64,000 nucleotides of DNA from Rhipicephalus microplus (lineage: Eukaryota; Arthropoda; Arachnida; Ixodida; Ixodidae): positions 1,054,001 to 1,118,000 of the forward strand of contig NW_027464603.1 of assembly GCF_043290135.1 (NCBI RefSeq), in the 5' to 3' direction. The translations under genes and the position numbers were made by a program. Shown here piece after piece: positions 41,621 to 57,300 of the stretch; positions within the stretch are counted from its first letter, which is position 1, and every line of letters starts with the position of its first letter. Under the pieces are notes generated by a model. That model saw only the letters and a program-made list of their open reading frames with translations. It was not told the origin of the DNA and did no database searches.

Positions 41621-44600
41621 GACTCCACAACTAGAGACTGCACAACTAGAGACTCCGCAACTAGAAACTCAACAGCTAGAATCTCCGCAACTAGAAATTC
41701 CACAACTAGAGACTCCGCAACTCTAAACTCCACAACTTGAAACTCTGCAACTAGAAAATCCCCAACTAGAAACTACACAACTAGAATCTCCGCAACTCGA
41801 AACTCCGCAACTACAAAATCCACAACTGGGAACTCCGCAACTAGAAAATCTACAACTAGAAACTCGAAAACTAAAAACTCCAACTAGAAACTCCACAACT
41901 AGAAACTCCAAAACTTTAAACACCACAACTAGATACTCCACAACTAAAAATTCCACAACTAGAAACTCTAAATTTAGAAACTCCGCAACTAGAAACTCCA
42001 CAACTTGAAACTCCACAACTAGAGACTCCATAACTAGGAACTCCACAACTAGAAACTCAACAACGAGAAACTATGCAACTAGAAACTCCGCAACTAGAAT
42101 CTCCACAGCTAGAAACTCCACTACTAGAAACTCCACAACTAGAGACTCCACAACTAGAAACTCCATGACTATAAACTCCACAATTAGAAACTCCACAGCT
42201 AGAAACTCCACAACTTCAGACTTTGCAACTAGAAACTCGGCAACTAGAAACTCAACAACTAGAAACTCCACAACTAGAAACTTCACAACTAGAAACTCCA
42301 CAACTTTAAACACCACAACTAGATACTCCACAACTACAAATTCCACAACTAGAAACTCCACAACTAGAAACTCCATAACTAGAAACTCCGCAACTAGAAA
42401 CTCCACAACTAGAAATTCCACAACCAGAGACTCAACAACTAGAGACTCAACAACTACAAACTCCACAACAGGAAACTCCACAACTAGAAACTCCACAACT
42501 AGAAACTCCAAAACTAGAAACTCAACAACTAGAAACTATCAACTAGAAACTCCACAACTAGAAACTCCACAGCTAGAACGTCCGCAACTAGAAACTCTGC
42601 AACCAAAAGCTGCACAACTAGAAACTCCACAGCTAGAAACTCCAAAACTAGAAACTCCACAACTAGAAACTCCACAACTAGAGACTCCACAACTAGAGAC
42701 TCCGCAACTAGAAACTCTACAGCTAGAAACTCCGCAACTAGAAACTCCGCAACTAGAAACTCCACAACTACTGACTCCGCAACTATAAGCTCCACAACTT
42801 GAAACTCTGCAACTCGAAACTCTGCAACTAGAAAATTCCCAACTAGAAACTACACAACTATAATCTCCGCAACTACAAAATCCACAACTAGAAACTCCAC
42901 AACTAGAAACTCCACAACTAGACACTCCGCAACTAGTAACTCCACAACTAGAGACTCCACAACTAGAAACTCTTGAACTAGAGACTCCACAACTAGAAAA
43001 CTCTGCAACTAGAAACTCCACGACTAGACATTACACAACTTGAGACTCTGCAACTAGAAGCTCCACAACTTGAAACTCTGCAACTCGAAACTCTGCAACT
43101 AGAAAATCCACAACTATAAACTTAAGTAGAAAATCCCCAACTAGAAACTACACAACTAGAAACTCCGCAACTAGAAACTCCGCAAATAGAAACTCCACAA
43201 CTAGACACTTCGCAACTAGAAACTCCACAACTTGAGACTTCACAACTAGAAAACTCCGCAACTAGACACTCCACAACTGGACACTCCCCAACTTGAGACT
43301 CCGCAACAACAGACTCCGCAACTAGAAACTCTGCAACTAGAAACTCCGAAACTAGAAACTCCACAACTACGAACCTCACAACTAGAAACTCGACAACTAG
43401 AAACTCCACAACTTGGGACTTCGCAACTAGAAACTCCACAACTAGAAACTCCACATCTAGAGACTCCACAACTAGAAACTCCACAACTAGAAACTCCACA
43501 AATACGAACCTCACAACTAGAAACTCCCCAACTAGAAACTCCGCAACTAGAAACTCCACAGCTAGAAACTCCACAACTTGAGTTTTCGCGACTTGAAACT
43601 CGGTAACTAGAAACTCCACAACTAGAAACTCCACAACTAGATACTCCACAAATTGAAACACCACAACTAGATACTCCACAACTAGAAATTCCACAACTAG
43701 AAATTCCACAACTAAAAACTCCGCAACTAGAAACTCCACAACTAGAAACTCCACAACTAGAGACTCCATAACTTGAAACACCACAACTGGATACTCCACA
43801 ACTACAAAGTCCACGTCTGTAAACTCCAGTTTTAGAAACTCCGCATCTTGAAACTCCACAACTAGAGACTCCATAACACGGAACTCCACAACTAGAAACT
43901 CCACAACCGGAAACTACGCAACTAGAAACTCCGCAACTAGAAACTCCACAACTTGAAATTCCACAACCAGAGACTCAACAACTTGAGACTCCACAACTAA
44001 AAACTCCACAGCTAGAAACTCCACAACTTGAGACTTCGTAACTAGAAACTCGGCAACTAGAAACTCAACAACTAGAAACTCCACAACTAGAAACTCCACA
44101 AGTAGAAACTCCACAACTTGAAACACCACAACTAGATACTCCACAACTACAAATTCGACAACTAGAAACCCCAAATTTAGAAACTCCGCAACTAGAAACT
44201 CCGCAACTTGAAACTCCACAACTACAAACTTCACAACTAGAAACTCCACAACCAGAAACTCCGCAACTAGAAACTCCACAACTAGAAATTCCACAACCAG
44301 AGACTCAACAACTAGAGACTCCACAACTAAAAATTCAAAAAACTAGAAACTCCACAACTAGAAACTCCACAACTAGAAACCCCGCAACTAGAAACCCAGC
44401 AACTAGAAACTCCACAACTAAAAATTCCACAACCAGAGACTCAACAACTAGAGACTTCACAACTAAAAATTCCACAACTAGAAACTCCACAACTAGAAAC
44501 TCAACAACTAGAAACTCTGCAACTAGAAACCCAGCAACTAGAAACTCGACAACTAGAATCTCAACACCTATTAATTCCACAACTTGAAACTCCACAACTA

Positions 44601-47600
44601 GAAACTCAACAACTAGAAACTCCACACCTAGAAACTCCACAACTAGAAACTCCACAACTAGATACTCTACAACTAGAAACTATGCAACTAGAAACTCCGC
44701 GACTAGAAACTCCACAGCTAGAAACTCCGCAACTAGAAATTCCACAACTAGAGACTCCGCAACTCTAAACTCCACAACTTGAAACTCTGCAACTAGAAAA
44801 TCCCCAACTAGAAACTACACAACTAGAATCTCCGCAACTCGAAACTCCGCAACTACAAAATCCACAACTGGGAACTCCGCAACTAGAAAATCTACAACTA
44901 GAAACTCGAAAACTAAAAACTCCAAATTTAGAAACTCCGCAACTAGAAACTCCACAACATTAAACACCACAACTAGAGACTCTATAACTAGACACTCCAC
45001 AACTAGAAACTCCACTACTACAGACTCCACAACTACAAACTTCACAACTAGAAACTCCACAACCAGAAACTCCACAACTAAAAACTCCACAACTAGACAT
45101 TCCACAACCAGAGACTCAACAACTAGAGACGCCACAACTACAAACTCCACAACTAGAAACTCCACAACTAGAAACTCAACAACTAGAAACTCAACAACTA
45201 GAAACTCCGCAACTAGAAACCCAGCAACTAGAAACTCCACAACTAGAAACTCCACACCTATAAATTCCACAACTAGAAACTCAACAACTAGAAACATAGC
45301 GAATAGAAACTCCACAACTACAAAATCCACAACTAGAAACTCCACAACTGGGAACTCCGCAACTAGAGACTCCACAACTAGAAACTCCGCAACTAGAAAC
45401 TCCACAACTAGAGACTCCATAACTTGAAACATCACAACTAGATACTCCACAACTACAAAGTCCACATCTGGAAACTCCAATTTTAGAAACTTCGCAACTT
45501 GAAACTCCACAACTAGAGACTCCAAAACAAGGAACTACACAACTAGAAACTCCACAACCGGAAACTACGCAACTAGAAACTCCGCAACTAGAAACTCCAC
45601 AACTAGAAACTCCACAACTTGAGACTTCGTAACTAGAAACTCGGCAACTAGAAACTCAACAACTAGAAACTCCACAACTAGAAACTCCACAACCAGAAAC
45701 TCCGCAACTAGAAACTCCACAACTAGAAGTTCCACAACCAGAGACTCAACAACTAGAGACTCCACAACTAAAAACTCCACAACTAAAAACTCCACAACTA
45801 GAAACTCCACAACTTGAAACTCCGCAACTAGAAACCCAGCAACTAGAAACTCCACAACTAGAAACTCCACACCTATAAATTCCACAACTTGAAACTTCAC
45901 AACTAGAAAAGCATTAACTAGAAACTCCACAACTAGAAAACTCCGCAACTAGAAACTTCACGACTAGACACTCCACAACTTGAGACTCCGCAACGACAGA
46001 CTCCGCAACTAGAAACTCTGCAACTAGAAACTGCACAGCTAGAAACTTGCAACTCGAAACTCTGCAACTAGAAGCTCCGCAACTAGAAACTCCACAACTA
46101 GAAACTCCACAACTAGAGACTCCACAACTAGAGACTCCGCAACTAGAAACTCCACACCTAGAAACTCCGCAACTAGAAACTCCTCAACTAGAAACTCCAC
46201 AACTAGAAACACCGCAACTATAAACTTCACAACTTGAAACTCTGCAACTCGAAACTCTGCAACTAGAAAATTCCCAACTAGAAACTACACAACTGCAATC
46301 TCCGCAACTCGGAACTCCGCAACTACAAAATCCACAACTAGAAACTCTACAACTGGGAACTCCGCATGTAGAAAATCTACAACTATAAACTCGAAAACTA
46401 AAAACTCCAACTAGAAACTCCACAACTAGAAACTCCATAACTAGAAACTCCACAGCTAGACACTTCGCAACTAGAAACTCCACAACTAGACACTCCACAA
46501 CTAGAAAACTCCGCAACTAGAAACTCTACGACTAGACACTCCACAACTAGAAACTCCATAACTAGAAACTCCGCAACTAGAAACTCCACAACTAGAGACT
46601 CCATAACTAGGAACTCCACAACTAGAAACTCCACAACTAGACACTCCCCAACTTGAGACTCCGCAACGACAGACTCCGCAACTAGAAACTCTGCAACTAG
46701 AAACTCCGAAACTAGAAACTCCACAGCTAGAAACTTGCAACTAGAAACTCTGCAACTAGAAACTCCACAGCCAGAAACTCCACAACTACAAACTTCACAA
46801 CTAGAAACTCCACAACCAGAAACTCCGCAACTAGAAACTCCACAACTAGAAATTCCACAACCAGAGAATTAACAACTAGAGACTCCACAACTAAAAATTC
46901 CACAACTAGAAACTCCACAACTAGAAACTCCACAACTAGAAACTCCACAACCAGAAACTCCGCAACTAGAAACTCCACAACTAGAAATTCCACAACCAGA
47001 GACTCAACAACTAGAGACTCCACAACTAAAAATTCCACAACTAGGAACTCCACAACTAGAAACTCCACAACTAGAAACTCCGCAACTAGAAAACCAGCAA
47101 CTAGAAACTCGACAACTAGAAACTCAACACCTATTAATTCCACAACTTGAAACTCCACAACTAGAAACTCAACAACTAGAAACTCCACACCTAGAAACTC
47201 CGCAACTAGAAACTCCACAACTAAAAATTCTACAACTAGAAACTATGCAACTAGAAACTCCGCATCTAGAAACTCCGCAGCTAGAACGTCCGCAACTAGA
47301 AACTCTGACTCTAGAAACTCCGCAATTAGAAACTCCACAGCTAGAAACTCCACAACTACAAACTCCACAGCTAGAAACTCCACAACTAGAGACTCCACAA
47401 CAAGAGACTGCACAACTAGAGACTCCGCAACTAGAAACTCCACAGCTAGAAACTCCGCAACTAGAAATTCCACAACTAGAGACTCCGCAACTCTAAACTC
47501 CACAACTTGAAACTCTGCAACTAGAAAATCCCCAACTAGAAACTACACAACTAGAATCTCCGCAACTCGAAACTCCGCAACTACAAAATCCATAACTGGG

Positions 47601-50600
47601 AACTCCGCAACTAGAAAGTCTACAACTAGAAACTCGAAAACTAAAAACTCCAACTAGAAACTCCACAACTAGAAACTCCAAAACTTTAAACACCACAACT
47701 AGATACTCCACAACAAAAATTCCACAACTAGAAACTCCAAATTTAGAAACTCCACAGCTAGAAACTCCACAACTTGAAACTCCACAACTAGAGACTCCAT
47801 AACTAGGAACTCCACAACTAGAAACTCCACAACTACAGACTCCACAACTACAAACTTCACAACTAGAAACACCACAACCAGAAACTCCGCAACTAAAAAC
47901 TCCACAACTAGACATTCCACAAGCAGAGACTCAACAACTAGAGACTCAACAATTACAAACTCCACAACTAGAAACTCCACAACTAGAAACTCCGCAACTA
48001 GAAACTCCACAACTAGAGACTCCGCAACTAGAAACTTCAAAACTAGAAACTCAACAACTAGAAACATAGCAACTAGAAACTCCACAACTACAAAATCCAC
48101 AACTAGAAACTCCACAACTGGGAACTCCGCAACTAGAAAATCTACAACTAGAAACTCGAAAACTGAAAACTCCAACTAGAAACTCCACAATTAGAAACTC
48201 CACAACTAAACACTTCGCAACTAGAAACTCCGCAACTAGAAACCCAGCAACTAGAAACTCCACAACTAGAAACTCCACACCTATAAATTCCACAACTTGA
48301 AACTCCGCAACTAGAAACTCCGCAACTAGAAACTTCACAACTAGAGACTCCGCAACTAGAAACTTCAAAACTAGAAACTCAACAACTAAAAACATAGCAA
48401 CTAGAAACTCCACAACTACAAAATCCACAACTAGAAACTCCACAACTGGGAACTCCGCAACTAGAAAATCTACAACTAGAAACTCGAAAACTGAAAACTC
48501 CAACTAGAAACTCCACAATTAGAAACTCCACAACTAAACACTTCGCAACTAGAAACTCTGCAACTAGAAACTCCGCAACTAGAAACTCCACAGCTAGAAA
48601 CTCCACAGCTAAAAACTCCCCAACTAGAAACTCCGCAACTAGAAACTCCACAACTAGAGACTCCGCAACTAGAAACTCCACAACTAGAAACTCAACAACT
48701 AGAAACTATGCAACTAGAAACTCCGCAACTAGAATCTCCACAGCTAGAAACTCCACAGCTAGAAACTCCACAACTTGAGACTTTGCAACTAGAAACTCGG
48801 CATTTAGAAACTCAACAACTAGAAACTCGACAACTAGAAACTTCACAACTAGAAACTCGACAACTAGAAACTCCACAACTTGGGACTTCGCAACTAAAAA
48901 CTCCACAACTAGAAACTCCACATCTAGAGACTCCACAACTAGAAACTCCACAACTAGAAACTCCACAACTACGAACCTCACAACTAAAAACTCCACAACT
49001 AGAAACTCCGCAACTAGAAACTCCACAGCTAGAAACTCCACAACTTGAGACTTCGCGACTAGAAACTCGGTAACTAGAAATTCCACAACTAGAAACTCCA
49101 CAACCAGATACTCCACAAATTGAAACACCACAACTAGATACTCCACAACTAGAAATTCCACAACTAGAAATTCCACAACTAAAAACTCCGCAACTAGAAA
49201 CTCCGCAACTAGAAACTCCACAACTAGAGACTCAATAACTTGAAACACCACAACTAGATACTCCACAACTACAAAGTCCACATCTGGAAACTCCAATTTT
49301 AGAAACTTCGCAACTTGAAACTCCACACCTAGAGACTCCAAAACAAGGAACTCCACAACTAGAAACTCCACAACCGGAAACTACGCAACTAGAAACTCCG
49401 CAACTAGAAACTCCACAACTAGAAACTCCACAACTTGAGACTTCGTAACTAGAAACTCGGCAACTAGAAACTCAACAACTAGAAACTCCACAACTAGAAA
49501 CTCCACAACTTGAAACTCCACAACTTGAAACACCACAACTAGAGACTCCATAACTAGGAACTCCACAACTAGAAACTTCACAACTACAGACTCCACAACT
49601 ACAAACTTCACAACTAGAAACTCCACAACCAGAAACTCCGCAACTAGAAACTCCACAACTAGAAGTTCCACAACCAGAGACTCAACAACTAGAGACTCCA
49701 CAACTAAAAACTCCACAACTAAAAACTCCACAACTAGAAACTCCACAACTTGAAACTCCGCAACTAGAAACCCAGCAACTAGAAACTCCACAACTAGAAA
49801 CTCCACACCTCTAAATTCCACAACTTGAAACTTCACAACTAGAAAAGCATTAACTAGAAACGCCACAACTAGAAAACTCCGCAACTAGAAACTTCACGAC
49901 TAGACACTCCACAACTTGAGACTCCGCAACGACAGACTCCGCAACTAGAAACTCTGCAACTAGAAACTGCACAGCTAGAAACTTGCAACTCGAAACTCTG
50001 CAACTAGAAGCTCCGCAACTAGAAACTCCACAACTAGAAACTCCACAACTAGAGACTCCACAACTAGAGACTCCGCAACTAGAAACTCCACACCTAGAAA
50101 CTCCGCAACTAGAAACTCCTCAACTAGAAACTCCACAACTAGAAACACCGCAACTATAAACTTCACAACTTGAAACTCTGCAACTCGAAACTCTGCAACT
50201 AGAAAATTCCCAACTAGAAACTACACAACTACAATCTCCGCAACTCGGAACTCCGCAACTACAAAATCCACAACTAGAAACTCTACAACTGGGAACTCCG
50301 CAAGTAGAAAATCTACAACTATAAACTCGAAAACTAAAAACTCCAACTAGAAACTCCACAACTAGAAACTCCATAACTAGAAACTCCACAGCTAGACACT
50401 TCGCAACTAGAAACTCCACAACTAGACACTCCACAACTAGAAAACTCCGCAACTAGAAACTCTACGACTAGACACTCCACAACTAGAAACTCCATAACTA
50501 GAAACTCCGCAACTAGAAACTCCACAACTAGAGACTTCATAACTAGGAACTCCACAACTAGAAACTCCACAACTAGACACTCCCCAACTTGAGACTCCGC

Positions 50601-51325
50601 AACGACAGACTCCGCAACTAGAAACTCTGCAACTAGAAACTGCGAAACTAGAAACTCCACAGCTAGAAACTTGCAACTAGAAACTCTGCAACTAGAAACT
50701 CCACAGCCAGAAACTCCACAACTACAAACTTCACAACTAGAAACTCCACAACCAGAAACTCCGCAACTAGAAACTCCACAACTAGAAATTCCACAACCAG
50801 AGAATTAACAACTAGAGACTCCACAACTAAAAATTCCACAACTAGAAACTCCACAACTAGAAACTCCACAACTAGAAACTCCACAACCAGAAACTCCTCA
50901 ACTAGAAACTCCACAACTAGAAATTCCACAACCAGAGACTCAACAACTAGAGACTCCACAACTAAAAATTCCACAACTAGGAACTCCACAACTAGAAACT
51001 CCACAACTAGAAACTCCGCAACTAGAAAACCAGCAACTAGAAACTCGACAACTAGAAACTCAACACCTATTAATTCCACAACTTGAAACTCCACAACTAG
51101 AAACTCAACAACTAGAAACTCCACACCTAGAAACTCCGCAACTAGAAAGTCCACAACTAAAAATTCTACAACTAGAAACTATGCAACTAGAAACTCCGCA
51201 TCTAGAAACTCCGCAGCTAGAACGTCCGCAACTAGAAACTCTGCAACTAGAAACTCCGCAATTAGAAACTCCACAGCTAGAAACTCCACAACTACAAACT
51301 CCACAGCTAGAAACTCCACAACTAG
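41463..51325. repeat. Array B, 9.85-kb block copy B2
   Basis: This is a tandem copy of B1. Landmarks are CTTAAG at 43121-43126 (the last AflII monomer in the window), TTTTCGCG at 43583-43590, and ACTTCGCGACTAG near 49052 where B1 has ACTGCGCGACTAG near 39195. B2-specific bases such as CCAGTTTTAG near 43826 (B1: CCAATTTTAG) and GGAACTACAC near 45532 (B1: GGAACTCCAC) are shared with B3. Confidence 0.85.
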
Positions 51326-54300
51326 AGACTCCACAACTAGAAATTCCACAACTAAAAACTCCGCAACTAGAAACTCCACAACTAGAAACTCCACAACTAG
51401 AGACTCCATAACTTGAAACACCACAACTGGATACTCCACAACTACAAAGTCCACGTCTGTAAACTCCAGTTTTAGAAACTCCGCATCTTGAAACTCCACA
51501 ACTAGAGACTCCATAACACGGAACTCCACAACTAGAAACTCCACAACCGGAAACTACGCAACTAGAAACTCCGCAACTAGAAACTCCACAACTTGAAATT
51601 CCACAACCAGAGACTCAACAACTTGAGACTCCACAACTAAAAACTCCACAGCTAGAAACTCCACAACTTGAGACTTCGTAACTAGAAACTCGGCAACTAG
51701 AAACTCAACAACTAGAAACTCCACAACTAGAAACTCCACAAGTAGAAACTCCACAACTTGAAACACCACAACTAGATACTCCACAACTACAAATTCGACA
51801 ACTAGAAACCCCAAATTTAGAAACTCCGCAACTAGAAACTCCGCAACTTGAAACTCCACAACTACAAACTTCACAACTAGAAACTCCACAACCAGAAACT
51901 CCGCAACTAGAAACTCCACAACTAGAAATTCCACAACCAGAGACTCAACAACTAGAGACTCCACAACTAAAAATTCAAAAAACTAGAAACTCCACAACTA
52001 GAAACTCCACAACTAGAAACCCCGCAACTAGAAACCCAGCAACTAGAAACTCCACAACTAAAAATTCCACAACCAGAGACTCAACAACTAGAGACTTCAC
52101 AACTAAAAATTCCACAACTAGAAACTCCACAACTAGAAACTCAACAACTAGAAACTCTGCAACTAGAAACCCAGCAACTAGAAACTCGACAACTAGAATC
52201 TCAACACCTATTAATTCCACAACTTGAAACTCCACAACTAGAAACTCAACAACTAGAAACTCCACACCTAGAAACTCCACAACTAGAAACTCCACAACTA
52301 GATACTCTACAACTAGAAACTATGCAACTAGAAACTCCGCGACTAGAAACTCCACAGCTAGAAACTCCGCAACTAGAAATTCCACAACTAGAGACTCCGC
52401 AACTCTAAACTCCACAACTTGAAACTCTGCAACTAGAAAATCCCCAACTAGAAACTACACAACTAGAATCTCCGCAACTCGAAACTCCGCAACTACAAAA
52501 TCCACAACTGGGAACTCCGCAACTAGAAAATCTACAACTAGAAACTCGAAAACTAAAAACTCCAAATTTAGAAACTCCGCAACTAGAAACTCCACAACAT
52601 TAAACACCACAACTAGAGACTCTATAACTAGACACTCCACAACTAGAAACTCCACTACTACAGACTCCACAACTACAAACTTCACAACTAGAAACTCCAC
52701 AACCAGAAACTCCACAACTAAAAACTCCACAACTAGACATTCCACAACCAGAGACTCAACAACTAGAGACGCCACAACTACAAACTCCACAACTAGAAAC
52801 TCCACAACTAGAAACTCAACAACTAGAAACTCAACAACTAGAAACTCCGCAACTAGAAACCCAGCAACTAGAAACTCCACAACTAGAAACTCCACACCTA
52901 TAAATTCCACAACTAGAAACTCAACAACTAGAAACATAGCGAATAGAAACTCCACAACTACAAAATCCACAACTAGAAACTCCACAACTGGGAACTCCGC
53001 AACTAGAGACTCCACAACTAGAAACTCCGCAACTAGAAACTCCACAACTAGAGACTCCATAACTTGAAACATCACAACTAGATACTCCACAACTACAAAG
53101 TCCACATCTGGAAACTCCAATTTTAGAAACTTCGCAACTTGAAACTCCACAACTAGAGACTCCAAAACAAGGAACTACACAACTAGAAACTCCACAACCG
53201 GAAACTACGCAACTAGAAACTCCGCAACTAGAAACTCCACAACTAGAAACTCCACAACTTGAGACTTCGTAACTAGAAACTCGGCAACTAGAAACTCAAC
53301 AACTAGAAACTCCACAACTAGAAACTCCACAACCAGAAACTCCGCAACTAGAAACTCCACAACTAGAAGTTCCACAACCAGAGACTCAACAACTAGAGAC
53401 TCCACAACTAAAAACTCCACAACTAAAAACTCCACAACTAGAAACTCCACAACTTGAAACTCCGCAACTAGAAACCCAGCAACTAGAAACTCCACAACTA
53501 GAAACTCCACACCTATAAATTCCACAACTTGAAACTTCACAACTAGAAAAGCATTAACTAGAAACTCCACAACTAGAAAACTCCGCAACTAGAAACTTCA
53601 CGACTAGACACTCCACAACTTGAGACTCCGCAACGACAGACTCCGCAACTAGAAACTCTGCAACTAGAAACTGCACAGCTAGAAACTTGCAACTCGAAAC
53701 TCTGCAACTAGAAGCTCCGCAACTAGAAACTCCACAACTAGAAACTCCACAACTAGAGACTCCACAACTAGAGACTCCGCAACTAGAAACTCCACACCTA
53801 GAAACTCCGCAACTAGAAACTCCTCAACTAGAAACTCCACAACTAGAAACACCGCAACTATAAACTTCACAACTTGAAACTCTGCAACTCGAAACTCTGC
53901 AACTAGAAAATTCCCAACTAGAAACTACACAACTGCAATCTCCGCAACTCGGAACTCCGCAACTACAAAATCCACAACTAGAAACTCTACAACTGGGAAC
54001 TCCGCATGTAGAAAATCTACAACTATAAACTCGAAAACTAAAAACTCCAACTAGAAACTCCACAACTAGAAACTCCATAACTAGAAACTCCACAGCTAGA
54101 CACTTCGCAACTAGAAACTCCACAACTAGACACTCCACAACTAGAAAACTCCGCAACTAGAAACTCTACGACTAGACACTCCACAACTAGAAACTCCATA
54201 ACTAGAAACTCCGCAACTAGAAACTCCACAACTAGAGACTCCATAACTAGGAACTCCACAACTAGAAACTCCACAACTAGACACTCCCCAACTTGAGACT

Positions 54301-57300
54301 CCGCAACGACAGACTCCGCAACTAGAAACTCTGCAACTAGAAACTCCGAAACTAGAAACTCCACAGCTAGAAACTTGCAACTAGAAACTCTGCAACTAGA
54401 AACTCCACAGCCAGAAACTCCACAACTACAAACTTCACAACTAGAAACTCCACAACCAGAAACTCCGCAACTAGAAACTCCACAACTAGAAATTCCACAA
54501 CCAGAGAATTAACAACTAGAGACTCCACAACTAAAAATTCCACAACTAGAAACTCCACAACTAGAAACTCCACAACTAGAAACTCCACAACCAGAAACTC
54601 CGCAACTAGAAACTCCACAACTAGAAATTCCACAACCAGAGACTCAACAACTAGAGACTCCACAACTAAAAATTCCACAACTAGGAACTCCACAACTAGA
54701 AACTCCACAACTAGAAACTCCGCAACTAGAAAACCAGCAACTAGAAACTCGACAACTAGAAACTCAACACCTATTAATTCCACAACTTGAAACTCCACAA
54801 CTAGAAACTCAACAACTAGAAACTCCACACCTAGAAACTCCGCAACTAGAAACTCCACAACTAAAAATTCTACAACTAGAAACTATGCAACTAGAAACTC
54901 CGCATCTAGAAACTCCGCAGCTAGAACGTCCGCAACTAGAAACTCTGACTCTAGAAACTCCGCAATTAGAAACTCCACAGCTAGAAACTCCACAACTACA
55001 AACTCCACAGCTAGAAACTCCACAACTAGAGACTCCACAACAAGAGACTGCACAACTAGAGACTCCGCAACTAGAAACTCCACAGCTAGAAACTCCGCAA
55101 CTAGAAATTCCACAACTAGAGACTCCGCAACTCTAAACTCCACAACTTGAAACTCTGCAACTAGAAAATCCCCAACTAGAAACTACACAACTAGAATCTC
55201 CGCAACTCGAAACTCCGCAACTACAAAATCCATAACTGGGAACTCCGCAACTAGAAAGTCTACAACTAGAAACTCGAAAACTAAAAACTCCAACTAGAAA
55301 CTCCACAACTAGAAACTCCAAAACTTTAAACACCACAACTAGATACTCCACAACAAAAATTCCACAACTAGAAACTCCAAATTTAGAAACTCCACAGCTA
55401 GAAACTCCACAACTTGAAACTCCACAACTAGAGACTCCATAACTAGGAACTCCACAACTAGAAACTCCACAACTACAGACTCCACAACTACAAACTTCAC
55501 AACTAGAAACACCACAACCAGAAACTCCGCAACTAAAAACTCCACAACTAGACATTCCACAAGCAGAGACTCAACAACTAGAGACTCAACAATTACAAAC
55601 TCCACAACTAGAAACTCCACAACTAGAAACTCCGCAACTAGAAACTCCACAACTAGAGACTCCGCAACTAGAAACTTCAAAACTAGAAACTCAACAACTA
55701 GAAACATAGCAACTAGAAACTCCACAACTACAAAATCCTCAACTAGAAACTCCACAACTGGGAACTCCGCAACTAGAAAATCTACAACTAGAAACTCGAA
55801 AACTGAAAACTCCAACTAGAAACTCCACAATTAGAAACTCCACAACTAAACACTTCGCAACTAGAAACTCCGCAACTAGAAACCCAGCAACTAGAAACTC
55901 CACAACTAGAAACTCCACACCTATAAATTCCACAACTTGAAACTCCGCAACTAGAAACTCCGCAACTAGAAACTTCACAACTAGAGACTCCGCAACTAGA
56001 AACTTCAAAACTAGAAACTCAACAACTAAAAACATAGCAACTAGAAACTCCACAACTACAAAATCCACAACTAGAAACTCCACAACTGGGAACTCCGCAA
56101 CTAGAAAATCTACAACTAGAAACTCGAAAACTGAAAACTCCAACTAGAAACTCCACAATTAGAAACTCCACAACTAAACACTTCGCAACTAGAAACTCTG
56201 CAACTAGAAACTCCGCAACTAGAAACTCCACAGCTAGAAACTCCACAGCTAAAAACTCCCCAACTAGAAACTCCGCAACTAGAAACTCCACAACTAGAGA
56301 CTCCGCAACTAGAAACTCCACAACTAGAAACTCAACAACTAGAAACTATGCAACTAGAAACTCCGCAACTAGAATCTCCACAGCTAGAAACTCCACAGCT
56401 AGAAACTCCACAACTTGAGACTTTGCAACTAGAAACTCGGCATTTAGAAACTCAACAACTAGAAACTCGACAACTAGAAACTTCACAACTAGAAACTCGA
56501 CAACTAGAAACTCCACAACTTGGGACTTCGCAACTAAAAACTCCACAACTAGAAACTCCACATCTAGAGACTCCACAACTAGAAACTCCACAACTAGAAA
56601 CTCCACAACTACGAACCTCACAACTAAAAACTCCACAACTAGAAACTCCGCAACTAGAAACTCCACAGCTAGAAACTCCACAACTTGAGACTTCGCGACT
56701 AGAAACTCGGTAACTAGAAATTCCACAACTAGAAACTCCACAACCAGATACTCCACAAATTGAAACACCACAACTAGATACTCCACAACTAGAAATTCCA
56801 CAACTAGAAATTCCACAACTAAAAACTCCGCAACTAGAAACTCCGCAACTAGAAACTCCACAACTAGAGACTCAATAACTTGAAACACCACAACTAGATA
56901 CTCCACAACTACAAAGTCCACATCTGGAAACTCCAATTTTAGAAACTTCGCAACTTGAAACTCCACACCTAGAGACTCCAAAACAAGGAACTCCACAACT
57001 GGAAACTCCACAACCGGAAACTACGCAACTAGAAACTCCGCAACTAGAAACTCCACAACTAGAAACTCCACAACTTGAGACTTCGTAACTAGAAACTCGG
57101 CAACTAGAAACTCAACAACTAGAAACTCCACAACTAGAAACTCCACAACTTGAAACTCCACAACTTGAAACACCACAACTAGAGACTCCATAACTAGGAA
57201 CTCCACAACTAGAAACTTCACAACTACAGACTCCACAACTACAAACTTCACAACTAGAAACTCCACAACCAGAAACTCCGCAACTAGAAACTCCACAACT

